A stretch of DNA of 53,614 nucleotides, taken from NCBI GenBank assembly GCA_903826205.1, contig CAIKDP010000360.1:1-53614 (forward strand), in the 5' to 3' direction. The notes under the pieces are model-generated. The model saw only the letters and a program-made list of their open reading frames with translations, searched no databases and was not told where the DNA came from. The stretch is from Akkermansiaceae bacterium. Its GTDB lineage: Bacteria; Verrucomicrobiota; Verrucomicrobiia; Verrucomicrobiales; Akkermansiaceae. A program made the translations under genes and the position numbers. Positions 31,231-39,913 of the stretch are shown here, in pieces; within the stretch, counting starts at the first letter, position 1; the number at the start of each line of letters is the position of its first letter.

Positions 31231-32481
31231 ATGCTTCTCTTTCTCCTCCTCATCAAGATCGTTGCCCTCACCTTTTGCGTGGTGTTGCCGCTGGTGCCCG
31301 TCTCGGTCTATTTTGAACGGCGCTTCTGTGCGGTCATCCAGGACCGAGTGGGACCCAACCGCGTGGGCATACCCCTCACCCTTTTCGGCTTCAAAAAAGA
31401 TTGCGGCATCCTTGGCATTGGCGGGCTGATCCAGCCGATTGCCGATGGCATCAAGCTCTTTCTCAAGGAGGACTTCACACCCAATCACGTGCGCAAGGCG
31501 TTTTACTGGCTGGCTCCGGCGCTCACCGTGGCCCCGGCGCTCATCACCGCCTGCGTGATTCCCTTCGGCACGCCGATCACCCTGTTCGGGCACACCGAGA
31601 AACTGGTCATCGCCGATCTCGACATCGGCCCCTTGTTCATTTTCGCCATCGCCTCCATCACCGTCTATGGCATCACCATCGCCGGTTGGTCGTCCAACTC
31701 GAAATTCCCCTTTATGGGCGGCGTCCGTTCCACCGCTCAAATGATCTCCTATGAAATCGCCCTCGGGCTTTCGATCATCCCGGTGTTGCTCTACTTCGGC
31801 GACCTCAACCTCAGCCATATCGTCCAGCAGCAAGCCGACCACGGCTGGTTGTTGCTGCCGCTCTGGGGGCATGATGCAAGCCACCCTCTAACTGAAAAGT
31901 TGCTGTTCTGGTTTCCCGCGGCCATTGCCTTCCTCATCTTCACCGTCTCCATCTTTGCGGAGACCAACCGCATGCCCTTCGATTTCCCCGAGTGCGAAAC
32001 CGAGTTGGTGGGTGGCTATCACACCGAATACTCGTCGATGAAATTCGCCATGTTCTTCATGGGCGAGTACGCCGCCATGGTCATTGGCTCCGCACTCGTC
32101 GTCACCGTCTTTCTCGGTGGCTGGTCGCTCGGCTTCGGCACCGATTCGTGGATTTCCAACCTCAGCCTTGGCGGCTTCGGGTATGGCGGCCTGATCCACC
32201 TTGCCATTTTCATCGCCAAGGTGGTTGCTTTCATCCTCTTCTTCATTCTGGTGCGCTGGACCATTCCGCGCTTCCGCTACGACCAGCTCATGAAACTCGG
32301 CTGGGTGATTTTCTTCGAGGCTGCCCTGGTCAACGTTTTCCTCGCCGCGCTGATTGTCGCCGCCCCGCACCTGCAAGGCACCATCATCAGCCTCGGCGCG
32401 CTCCTGCTCCTCATCGTCACTGCCGCCATCATCTGGGTCGCCCAAGTCTCCGAGGCCAAGCCCAACAACCTGCGTGCCTGA
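31231..32481 (+). CDS. nuoH: NADH-quinone oxidoreductase subunit H
   Basis: This membrane subunit forms the quinone-binding chamber of complex I. It is 416 residues with about eight hydrophobic helices. Conserved signatures: ERRFCAVIQDRVGPNRVG, IADGIKLFLKEDF, AQMISYEIALGLSIIPVLL, and AETNRMPFDFPECETELVGGYHTEYSSMKF (residues ~246-275), with the acidic residues of the quinone/proton path. RWTIPRFRYDQLM near the C-terminus is typical. It is preceded directly by the right-hand repeat of the IVP cassette, so its ribosome-binding region has been replaced by repeat sequence; no strong Shine-Dalgarno is visible. Confidence 0.95.
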   Translation: MLLFLLLIKIVALTFCVVLPLVPVSVYFERRFCAVIQDRVGPNRVGIPLTLFGFKKDCGILGIGGLIQPIADGIKLFLKEDFTPNHVRKAFYWLAPALTVAPALITACVIPFGTPITLFGHTEKLVIADLDIGPLFIFAIASITVYGITIAGWSSNSKFPFMGGVRSTAQMISYEIALGLSIIPVLLYFGDLNLSHIVQQQADHGWLLLPLWGHDASHPLTEKLLFWFPAAIAFLIFTVSIFAETNRMPFDFPECETELVGGYHTEYSSMKFAMFFMGEYAAMVIGSALVVTVFLGGWSLGFGTDSWISNLSLGGFGYGGLIHLAIFIAKVVAFILFFILVRWTIPRFRYDQLMKLGWVIFFEAALVNVFLAALIVAAPHLQGTIISLGALLLLIVTAAIIWVAQVSEAKPNNLRA

Positions 32482-32503
32482 TCACCACTCACTTCCTTCT
32501 CCC

Positions 32504-33070
32504 ATGGCAGTCATCAAAATCCAACGCCCCAAACTCCGCTTCGGCGAGAAAATCTATCTGACCGCACTCTGCAAGGGGTTTTTCCTCACCCTGCGCCACG
32601 CGGTCAAGTCGCTCATGGGCAAATCCATGGGTGCCAAAGACCTCGCCTCCTCCGGCCTCGGCGTGACCATGCAATACCCCGAGCAAAATTGGGATGCGCA
32701 GCTTCCCGCATACTACCGTGGCGCCCCTGCACTCGTCACCGATGAGCAGGGCCGTGAACGCTGCGTCGCCTGCCAACTCTGCGAATTCATCTGCCCACCC
32801 AAGGCCATCAAAATCACCCCCGGCGAAATCCCCTCCGCTGACCCGTGGGCCAAGGTTGAAAAGCGCCCGGCGGCCTTTGCGATCGACATGATCCGCTGTA
32901 TTTACTGCGGCATGTGTGAGGAAGTCTGCCCCGAGCAAGCCATCTTTCTCCGCAAGGACTATGTCATCCTCGGCACCAGCCGCAAGGAAATGGTCCACGA
33001 CAAACAGAAACTCTATGCCATCGGCGGCGTCCGCACCGGCCTCGTCAACAAGTGGAATGAATTGAAATAA
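32504..33070 (+). CDS. nuoI: NADH-quinone oxidoreductase subunit I
   Basis: This is the peripheral-arm subunit with two 4Fe-4S clusters: CVACQLCEFICPPKAI and CIYCGMCEEVCPEQAI, separated as in the family. It passes electrons toward the quinone site. It is 188 residues from the ATG at 32504 (MAVIKIQRPK). The frame is open further upstream, but that part overlaps nuoH and has no family similarity. EQNWDAQLPAYYRGAP precedes the first cluster motif, as in other NuoI proteins. Confidence 0.95.
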   Translation: MAVIKIQRPKLRFGEKIYLTALCKGFFLTLRHAVKSLMGKSMGAKDLASSGLGVTMQYPEQNWDAQLPAYYRGAPALVTDEQGRERCVACQLCEFICPPKAIKITPGEIPSADPWAKVEKRPAAFAIDMIRCIYCGMCEEVCPEQAIFLRKDYVILGTSRKEMVHDKQKLYAIGGVRTGLVNKWNELK

Positions 33071-33157
33071 GTTAAAGGTTATGTGTTAGAGGTTACTTGG
33101 TCTCCATCGCCACCCTGCTTCTTCACCAATAACAAATAACAAATAACGAATAACCAA
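33071..33157. repeat. low-complexity spacer at the nuoI-nuoJ junction
   Basis: The left part repeats the sense of the IVP-cassette repeat (GTTAAAGGTTATGTGTTAGA). The right part (33129-33156) is a simple stammer of AATAACAA-like units ending just before the nuoJ ATG. No gene or terminator is visible. Confidence 0.55.
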
Positions 33158-33745
33158 ATGCCCTCTTACCTCTTCTGGATGTTCTCTCTCGTAATGCTCC
33201 TTGGCGGCATTGCCGTCATTGCGTTCCGCAATCCTGTGGCCAGCGCCTTGTCCGTGGTCACCTGTTTCGTCGGGCTGGCGGCTCTCTTCGTCGGCCTCAG
33301 CGCTTTTTTCGTCGGGGTCATCCAAATCCTCGTCTATACGGGAGCGGTGATGGTGTTGTTTCTGTTCATCATCATGCTGCTGGATCTGAAGGACGAGGTC
33401 AGGCGCGCCAAGCCATTGATCCCGATCCTTGGCGGCCTCGGCCTCGGCATTGCCTTTGCCGCCCAACTCATCAGCGTGCTCGCCCACAACACCGACGCCG
33501 CGCTCCCTGAACTTGACAAAAACACTCTCGTACAGGCGTCCGCCACGCTGGTCGATTCCGGAACCATCACCGCAACCGGAAAAATCGCCACGGCTCTCAA
33601 CGCAGGCAGCCTGCCGGATGTCCATCTCATCGGCCGCGCTCTATTCACCGACTACAATCTGCCGCTCCAAATCCTTGGCGTGCTCCTCCTGGTCGCCACT
33701 GTCGGTTGCGTGGCGCTCTCGAAGAAGACAACCCCATCCGACTGA
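33158..33745 (+). CDS. nuoJ: NADH-quinone oxidoreductase subunit J
   Basis: This 195-residue membrane subunit of the complex I proton path has five hydrophobic helices. The conserved segment is FFVGVIQILVYTGAVMVLFLFIIMLLDL (~48-75), including the TM3 region whose rotation controls activity. LFTDYNLPLQILGVLLLVATVGCVAL forms the last helix. A short simple-sequence spacer with ACTGACAACTGACAACTGA precedes nuoK. Confidence 0.93.
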   Translation: MPSYLFWMFSLVMLLGGIAVIAFRNPVASALSVVTCFVGLAALFVGLSAFFVGVIQILVYTGAVMVLFLFIIMLLDLKDEVRRAKPLIPILGGLGLGIAFAAQLISVLAHNTDAALPELDKNTLVQASATLVDSGTITATGKIATALNAGSLPDVHLIGRALFTDYNLPLQILGVLLLVATVGCVALSKKTTPSD

Positions 33746-33783
33746 TCCGACTGACAACTGACAACTGATAACCTCCATCCCTC

Positions 33784-34101
33784 ATGGCCACTCTCAACAA
33801 CTACCTCCTCGTTTCCGGCCTGCTGTTTGCCATTGGCTTGGCGGGCGTGGTGTTGCGGCGCAACATCATTGTCGTCTTCATGTGTCTTGAACTCATGCTC
33901 AGCGCGGCCAATCTGAGTTTGGTGGCATTCTCCCGCTGCAATCCCATCCACGGCCTGCCAGACTCCAATGGCCAGATGCTGGTGTTTTTTGTCATCACGG
34001 TTGCCGCCGCTGAAGTTGCCGTCGGCCTCGCCATTATCGTCGCCCTCTACCGCGCCCGCCAGACCATCCACACCGATGAACTGACCAGCATGAAGGGCTG
34101 A
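33784..34101 (+). CDS. nuoK: NADH-quinone oxidoreductase subunit K
   Basis: This 105-residue subunit has three transmembrane helices. [23 protein letters not shown] is the first; [21 protein letters not shown] carries the conserved Glu of the proton channel (FMCLELML); [17 protein letters not shown] carries the second Glu. Size and motifs are canonical. A 174-bp inverted-repeat element follows before nuoL. Confidence 0.95.
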   Translation: MATLNNYLLVSGLLFAIGLAGVVLRRNIIVVFMCLELMLSAANLSLVAFSRCNPIHGLPDSNGQMLVFFVITVAAAEVAVGLAIIVALYRARQTIHTDELTSMKG

Positions 34102-34129
34102 CACCGGCAATTTGGGACATGCGACAAGA

Positions 34130-34303
34130 AACCACTGATTTCACTGATGATACTGATTTAATAGTTAAGGATGGAAAATTCCACAGCACCAGAGCTTACC
34201 GCGTCATGAAATTTGATCCCACACAAACTTCGTCCCTGACCTTTAAACGGGTCGCTAACATTTATCTAAAATAAAATCAGTAAAATCAGTGAAATCAGTG
34301 GTT
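34130..34303. repeat. 33-bp inverted repeat element (MITE-like) between nuoK and nuoL
   Basis: AACCACTGATTTCACTGATG (34130-34149) begins a 33-base arm that is repeated inverted at 34271-34303 with three mismatches. The 108-base centre has no gene. Each arm is itself built of CACTGATTT-like units. The 234-base gap 34102-34335 holds nothing else that I can see. Confidence 0.8.
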
Positions 34304-34335
34304 CATCCACTTATCCACAAACGACTCCGTCCCCC

Positions 34336-36150
34336 ATGAATCTCGCCTGGCTTCTGCTTTTTCTTCCGCTCGCCGCCGCGGTGGTCAACCAACTCGTTCT
34401 GAATAAGACCGGACTGGCACCCCTTGTTGCGGTGACATCCTCATTGGTCACCTTCATCCTAGCGCTGATGCTGCTGGGCACTGAAGGCAGTGCCGCCTTC
34501 CCATGGGCCAGTGTCGGCAACTTCCACCTCGATATCGGCATCAAACTCGACACGCTTTCCACCGGCATGATGCTGGTGGTCACCGGCGTGGGTTTGGCGG
34601 TGCATGTGTTTTCGCTGGCGTACATGAAGGACGATGAGGGCAAAGCCCGCTACTTCACCGGTCTGTCGCTCTTCATGTTTTCGATGACCGGCATCGTGCT
34701 GGCGGACAATTTCATCATGACCTTCATCTTCTGGGAGTTGGTGGGTTTCAGTTCCTATCTGCTCATCGGCCATTGGTATCAGAAGGAAAGCGCCGCGGAT
34801 GCCGCCAAGAAAGCCTTCATCACCAACCGTATCGGCGACTTCGGCTTCATGATCGGCATCCTCATGTTGTGGGGCATCACCGGCCATTTGTCATTTGATA
34901 AGATGCAACCCGGCCTGGAGGCGTTCCGCGCCGCCAATCCCGCCATCTGGGTTGGCGTGCTCTCCGCCACGGTGCTGTGCATCTTCTGCGGGGCAGTGGG
35001 CAAATCCGCACAGGTCCCGCTGCACGTCTGGCTGCCGGATGCGATGGAAGGCCCGACGCCGGTCTCCGCGTTGATTCACGCGGCGACCATGGTGGCCGCC
35101 GGTGTCTACATGCTCTTCCGTGTGCAAGTCACACTCGGCTTGGAGGTTTTCCATCAACTGCCGGCCAGTGATGTGATCGCCTGGACCGGCGGCATCACCG
35201 CGTTGTTAGCCGCGCTCATGGCCACCCAGCAAGACGATATCAAACGGGTGCTCGCTTACTCAACCCTGTCGCAACTCGGCTACATGGTCATGGCGGTCGG
35301 GTTTGTGGCCGGGGATGCGGGGATGTTCCACCTCTTCACGCATGCCTGGTTCAAAGCCCTGCTCTTCCTTGGTTCCGGCGCGGTCATCTTCGCCTGCCAC
35401 CACGAACAAGACATTTGGAAAATGGGCGGCCTGGCCAAAAAAATGCCGATCACCACCCTCACCTTTGCCGCCGGTTGCGCCGCACTCATCGCCGTGCCCG
35501 GCACCTCCGGATTTTTCTCCAAGGAATTGATTTTGGATGCCGCCCGCGAGGCTGGCTCGCCGTTGTTTTGGGTTGGTGCGTTGGTGGCCGTGCTCACGCC
35601 GTATTACATGACCCGCTTGTTCGTCGTCGCGTTCCTCGGCAAGCATCGTTCTGACAACGCCGGACATGCGCATGAGGTCGGCCCGCTGATGTTGGTGCCG
35701 CTCACCTTGTTAGCCATGCTAGCGATTTTCGCCGGTCTCCCGTTCCTCAACCGCTTCGCCCCCGCCCTGCCGCACCATGCCGGCGAGTTCCACTTCAATT
35801 TCGTCGCCATGATTTCCTTGGTGGCCCTGGTCATCGGCGTGCTCGCCGGGTGGATTGTCTACGCCGGCAAGGACAAGGATCCGGTGTGCATCCCCTTGCT
35901 GCGGGAGCGCTTCAAGTTTGATTGGCTCTATGACACCATTCTCATCCGCTACTTCCAGAATCTGGCCGCGGCTGTGATCTACTTCCTTGACGAATTCCTC
36001 ATCAACGGCCTGCTGGTCGGCGGCCTGAGCCGCAGTGCCGAAGGGGTTGGCAACCTCTTCCGGCGCGTCCAGTCCGGCAATCTGCAGGGTTACGCCTTTG
36101 CCTTCGGCCTTGGCGTCATCCTTGTCATCTACTTCACCGTGTTTATCTAA
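34336..36150 (+). CDS. nuoL: NADH-quinone oxidoreductase subunit L
   Basis: This 604-residue antiporter-like subunit lies at the distal end of the membrane arm. Characteristic segments are FMTFIFWELVGFSSYLLIGHW with the TM5 Glu, AVGKSAQVPLHVWLPDAMEGPTPVSALIHAATMVAAG (~216-252) with the channel Lys and Asp, and VLAYSTLSQLGYMVMAVG. The C-terminal part holds the lateral helix and a final TM (YAFAFGLGVILVIYFTVFI). nuoM starts four bases after its stop. Confidence 0.95.
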   Translation: MNLAWLLLFLPLAAAVVNQLVLNKTGLAPLVAVTSSLVTFILALMLLGTEGSAAFPWASVGNFHLDIGIKLDTLSTGMMLVVTGVGLAVHVFSLAYMKDDEGKARYFTGLSLFMFSMTGIVLADNFIMTFIFWELVGFSSYLLIGHWYQKESAADAAKKAFITNRIGDFGFMIGILMLWGITGHLSFDKMQPGLEAFRAANPAIWVGVLSATVLCIFCGAVGKSAQVPLHVWLPDAMEGPTPVSALIHAATMVAAGVYMLFRVQVTLGLEVFHQLPASDVIAWTGGITALLAALMATQQDDIKRVLAYSTLSQLGYMVMAVGFVAGDAGMFHLFTHAWFKALLFLGSGAVIFACHHEQDIWKMGGLAKKMPITTLTFAAGCAALIAVPGTSGFFSKELILDAAREAGSPLFWVGALVAVLTPYYMTRLFVVAFLGKHRSDNAGHAHEVGPLMLVPLTLLAMLAIFAGLPFLNRFAPALPHHAGEFHFNFVAMISLVALVIGVLAGWIVYAGKDKDPVCIPLLRERFKFDWLYDTILIRYFQNLAAAVIYFLDEFLINGLLVGGLSRSAEGVGNLFRRVQSGNLQGYAFAFGLGVILVIYFTVFI

Positions 36151-36154
36151 CCCC

Positions 36155-37588
36155 ATGCTCGCACTCCTCGTATTCATCCCCATCGCCGCCTTCATTGCGA
36201 TTCTGTTTGGCGCACCCGCCAGGCTCACCGCCATCGGCGCCGCGGCGGTCAATCTGGCACTCGCGCTGTATGCCGCTGCCTCCTGGCACTGCACCTCCTG
36301 GGCATTCTCGGTGCCAGTGCTGGCCAAGCCCGCGCTCAACCTCGCCTTTGGTTTCCCCGATGGCATGAGCGTCATCATGGTGCTGCTGACCGCCATCGTC
36401 ACCCTCGCCGCCGTGCTCTCCGGCCAGGCGCCTGAGGGCCGCGACAAACTCTACTTCGGGTCGTCGCTCCTGCTGTCAGGTGGTGCGCTGGGGGCCTTTG
36501 CCGCGACCGATTTGTTCTTCTTCTATGCGTTTCACGAACTCGCCCTGATTCCCACGTTTCTCATGATCGGCATCCTCGGCCGCGGCGAGCGCCGCGCCGC
36601 TGCCTGGAAAATCACCATCTATCTAGGCCTCGGTTCGATCGTCCTGCTGGCCGGCCTCGTCTGGCTTGCCAATCTAACCGGCACCTTCGACATGGGCAAA
36701 ATGGTTGCCGCTGCGGGCGGCATCGAGCCTGCCGCGCAAAAAGGCATCGCCGCCCTGCTCATCGTCGGGTTCGGCACGCTGGTCTCATTGTTTCCGTTCC
36801 ACTCGTGGGCCGCACCCGCGTATGCCAGCGCGCCCGCCCCCATCGCCATGCTGCACGCGGGGGTGCTCAAGAAATTCGGTCTTTACGGGCTGTTGCGCCT
36901 GGCCATCCCGTTGGTCCCGGATGGTTTACAGGCCTGGCTCAATCCACTCCTGATACTTTTGTTAGGTAACATCCTGTGGGTCGGCTACGTCACGGTGGCG
37001 CAAAAGCGCCTGGATCTGCTGTTGGGGAATTCATCAGTGATGCACATGGGATACATCTTCCTTGCGATAGCCGCGCTCATTGCCATGCCGGACAACCCGC
37101 TGGCCAGGTCCGCCGCCATCGTCCTGATGTTTGCCCACGGCATTTCCATCGCCCTGTTGTTCGGTCTGGCCGACCGCATCGAACGCAGCACCGGTTCGCT
37201 CGATCTGGCCGATCTCGGCGGACTGGCCAAAGCCACACCCGCGCTGGCGTTCCTGTTCGGAATTGCCGCGATGGCCTCCATCGGTCTGCCGGGCCTCGCC
37301 AATTTTGCCGGTGAAGTCCTGGTTTTCCTGTCCGCATTCAAGTCATACAACGGCACAACCGGCCTCGGTCCGGTGCAACTCGCCTGCATCCTCTCCATCT
37401 GGGGGGTGGTCATTTCCGCCGTCTATATGCTGCGCGCCTACCGCAACATTTTCCAAGGCCCGGTGGCCGGACTCACCGCGGGCGTCCCGGACATCCCCCT
37501 AACGGACAGAATCCCGGCCATCCTGCTCATCGTCACCCTCCTCGCCGTCGGCCTCTATCCGAACCTCCTCCTCAACCTGCTTAATTAA
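36155..37588 (+). CDS. nuoM: NADH-quinone oxidoreductase subunit M
   Basis: This 477-residue antiporter-like subunit starts at MLALLVFIPIAAFIAILFGA; the upstream open frame overlaps nuoL. Landmarks include FYAFHELALIPTFLMIGILG (TM5 Glu), FGTLVSLFPFHSWAAPAYAS (the family usually has PLHTWLPDAH; Lys in TM7 is replaced by a Ser/Thr-rich segment) and AGVLKKFGLYGLLRLAIPLV. The variant PFHSWAAPAYASAPAPIAML differs from the E. coli motif, in which an Asp follows LP. HMGYIFLAIAAL is further support. Confidence 0.92.
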   Translation: MLALLVFIPIAAFIAILFGAPARLTAIGAAAVNLALALYAAASWHCTSWAFSVPVLAKPALNLAFGFPDGMSVIMVLLTAIVTLAAVLSGQAPEGRDKLYFGSSLLLSGGALGAFAATDLFFFYAFHELALIPTFLMIGILGRGERRAAAWKITIYLGLGSIVLLAGLVWLANLTGTFDMGKMVAAAGGIEPAAQKGIAALLIVGFGTLVSLFPFHSWAAPAYASAPAPIAMLHAGVLKKFGLYGLLRLAIPLVPDGLQAWLNPLLILLLGNILWVGYVTVAQKRLDLLLGNSSVMHMGYIFLAIAALIAMPDNPLARSAAIVLMFAHGISIALLFGLADRIERSTGSLDLADLGGLAKATPALAFLFGIAAMASIGLPGLANFAGEVLVFLSAFKSYNGTTGLGPVQLACILSIWGVVISAVYMLRAYRNIFQGPVAGLTAGVPDIPLTDRIPAILLIVTLLAVGLYPNLLLNLLN

Positions 37589-37689
37589 AGCAATAAATTC
37601 TAAGCACTGAATTCGAAACCAAAGATCTGTCTCGTCTCTTACTCTTCCATTTAGAATTTAAAATTTGGAATTTAAAATTTTCACCCATC
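37589..37689. repeat. AT-rich low-complexity spacer between nuoM and nuoN
   Basis: The spacer contains TTTAGAATTTAAAATTTGGA followed by another AATTTAAAATTTT, built of overlapping AATTT/AAATT units. It is markedly AT-rich against the surrounding coding sequence. No promoter can be separated from the background. Confidence 0.5.
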
Positions 37690-39168
37690 ATGCCCGCCTA
37701 CTACCTTGAAGCCCTGACTGTCACCCTTGGCATTGTGTTGCTGATGGCTGAAGCCTTCGTCCCGTCGCAAAGCAAGGGCTGGGTTGGCATGGCCGCCGCC
37801 GTTGGACTGGTGGCCATCCTCGGCCTAACATGCCTGGCCATCGGCCCCGACGCCAAGCCCGCCGCCGCGTGGGCGCATTGGCCGCTGTGGAATTTCTACA
37901 GCTTCGACACCCTGGCGCGGTTCTATAAGATATTCGCCCTTGTCAGCACCCTGCTGGTGGTGCTGATGGCCGTGGATTACCGGACTATTCTTGCGCGTTT
38001 CACCGACCACCCCGGTTCGGAATCGGGCACTGGCGAATACCACGCGCTGCCGCTGTTTGCCTGCGCCGGGATGATGTGGCTGGCCTCGGCCAGGGACTTG
38101 GCAGGGGCCTTTGTCGCCCTCGAATTGGTCACCATCACGTTTTACATTCTCGTCGCCTATATGCGCCGCAATGTCGGCTCCCTCGAGGCGGGCGTCAAAT
38201 ATCTCATCCTTGGCGCGCTGAGCACCGGATTTTTGGTCTATGGCATCGCCTGGATTTACGGCACCACTCATACCCTCAACCTCGACGTTATCGGCGGACT
38301 GCTCCATGATGGACGCGCCGAACAAATCCACCGCACGCCCCTGCTCTTCGGCATTGCCCTGGTCATGGTCGGCCTTGGTTTCAAAATCGGCGCGGTGCCG
38401 ATGCAAGTCTGGATTCCCGATGTCTATCAAGGCGCACCCACTCCCACCACCGCCTTTCTTTCGGTCGGCTCAAAGGCCGCCGGTTTCATCCTGTTGATGC
38501 GTTTTCTCGAGCCCTTCCTTGGCAGTGAACTCACCCGCAAACCGGTGCTGACCCTGCTGCTCATTCTGGCCTGCGCGACCCTGCTGTTCGGCAACCTGGC
38601 CGCCATCCCGCAAACCAACTTCAAACGACTCCTCGCCTATTCCTCGATTGCCCACGCGGGGTTCCTGCTGTTAGCCCTGGCCGCCTGGCAACCCTTCGCC
38701 GCCGAATTGAACTCCGCCAAGGTGGTGTCGTTCTATCTCGCCACCTATCTGCTCATGACGCTCGGCGTGTTCTTCATCCTCGCGCAAGTGCGCATCCAGC
38801 GCGGTGGCGAAGCCATCAGCGATTTCAACGGCCTCGGCAAAACCAACCCGCAGCTCGCCCTGGCCCTCACCGTGCTGCTCGCCGCCCTCGCCGGCGTGCC
38901 GCTCACCGCCGGCTTCATCGGCAAGTTCTTCGTGTTCTATCTGGCCGTCGAGGCTCACCTGTGGTGGGCGCTCGGCATTGCCACCCTCGCCGCCGCCACC
39001 GGGTTTTATTATTACTTCAAAGTCATTCGCGCCGTCTGGTGGATGCCCCCGCCCCATGACACACCGCTCACCCTGCCACCTATCAGCAAAGCCTGCATCG
39101 CCGTTCTAACCCTCCTGGTGCTGCTCTTCGGCATCTGGCCGCAGCCGATCTGGATGCTGCTGCAGTGA
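37690..39168 (+). CDS. nuoN: NADH-quinone oxidoreductase subunit N
   Basis: This 492-residue antiporter-like subunit is the last gene of the operon. Signatures: [20 protein letters not shown] (TM5 Glu), [38 protein letters not shown] (~233-270; the Lys in FKIG and the PDVY(Q/E)G motif), and [18 protein letters not shown]. The C-terminus ends in a hydrophobic helix ([20 protein letters not shown]). A perfect 9-bp tandem array starts 14 bases after the stop. Confidence 0.95.
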   Translation: MPAYYLEALTVTLGIVLLMAEAFVPSQSKGWVGMAAAVGLVAILGLTCLAIGPDAKPAAAWAHWPLWNFYSFDTLARFYKIFALVSTLLVVLMAVDYRTILARFTDHPGSESGTGEYHALPLFACAGMMWLASARDLAGAFVALELVTITFYILVAYMRRNVGSLEAGVKYLILGALSTGFLVYGIAWIYGTTHTLNLDVIGGLLHDGRAEQIHRTPLLFGIALVMVGLGFKIGAVPMQVWIPDVYQGAPTPTTAFLSVGSKAAGFILLMRFLEPFLGSELTRKPVLTLLLILACATLLFGNLAAIPQTNFKRLLAYSSIAHAGFLLLALAAWQPFAAELNSAKVVSFYLATYLLMTLGVFFILAQVRIQRGGEAISDFNGLGKTNPQLALALTVLLAALAGVPLTAGFIGKFFVFYLAVEAHLWWALGIATLAAATGFYYYFKVIRAVWWMPPPHDTPLTLPPISKACIAVLTLLVLLFGIWPQPIWMLLQ

Positions 39169-39182
39169 ACGGTGGCCGCGCG

Positions 39183-39290
39183 ACCTATGGGACCTATGGG
39201 ACCTATGGGACCTATGGGACCTATGGGACCTATGGGACCTATGGGACCTATGGGACCTATGGGACCTATGGGACCTATGGGACCTATGGG
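39183..39290. repeat. tandem repeat, 12 perfect copies of a 9-bp unit
   Basis: ACCTATGGG is repeated exactly twelve times (108 bp) with no mismatch between the nuoN stop and the convergent cupin gene. The unit length is a multiple of three, so it reads as (GPM)n on one strand and (HRS)n on the other, but there is no ribosome-binding site or family similarity. A perfect array suggests recent slippage expansion. Confidence 0.98.
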
Positions 39291-39313
39291 TGAGTGCGCG
39301 CGCAGCGGTCCCC

Positions 39314-39664
39314 TCAGAAATACGTGTCGTCATGGGCATAGGGCGGGGCGCAACAGCAAAGGAAGCGCATGGGCTCAAGCGCCCGGATCTGATGCCAGGC
39401 CCCGGCGGGAATCAACACCGCATCCCCCGGCCCCACCTCGCGGGTCTCCCCGTCAATCTCCATCACCCCGCCGCCTTCTAACAAATAGTAAAACTCCTCG
39501 CTCAGGCGGTGGTAGTGACGCTGGGTGCTCCCCCCGGCGGGAAGCGTCGCCTCCGCCAGACTCTGATTGGTCACCGGCGCATTGGCCCGGTCCAACAAAC
39601 TCCGGATGGTTGAGCCGTCCTTGGTGGTGAATGGGGCTTGTTGGTCGCGTTGGCGGATTTCCAT
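39314..39664 (-). CDS. cupin domain-containing protein
   Basis: This 116-residue single-domain cupin has motif 1 around [21 protein letters not shown] (two His and a Glu for metal) and motif 2 around [15 protein letters not shown]. Start [11 protein letters not shown] was chosen at 39664; an open frame further upstream (to 39928) is rich in Arg/His/Pro and overlaps the aroB upstream region. The Cys triplet near the C-terminus ([17 protein letters not shown]) is unusual. Substrate unknown; small cupins often bind sugars or act as isomerases. Confidence 0.85.
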   Translation of the reverse strand: MEIRQRDQQAPFTTKDGSTIRSLLDRANAPVTNQSLAEATLPAGGSTQRHYHRLSEEFYYLLEGGGVMEIDGETREVGPGDAVLIPAGAWHQIRALEPMRFLCCCAPPYAHDDTYF

Positions 39665-39913
39665 ACCCCAGCCAAGCAGGAAACGAAACCTCGGGCAATG
39701 CATATTGACAATAATTTGGGACGGTCGTCCAAAGTTATTGCAGGCCATTGCAATGATCGGCCGGGTGCGCTGTGGCGCACAGACCCTGGGATTGGATGGA
39801 TGAGACGCGGCGGAATGAGGCAAGGGATGATCGAGGCAATCCGCTTTGGAGCGAAATCCGCGGGCCACGACTCTGGAATGGACACGGGCCGCGGCTTGAG
39901 TCAGGCTGCGGGC

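Noticed and set aside
39183..39290. CRISPR array
   Set aside because: The unit is 9 bp, perfectly contiguous and without spacers.
39172..39630. Open frames through the 9-bp array, read as a collagen-like (GPM)n or an HRS-repeat protein
   Set aside because: The frames exist only because the unit is a multiple of three. There is no ribosome-binding site or conserved flank, and they overlap the real cupin gene.
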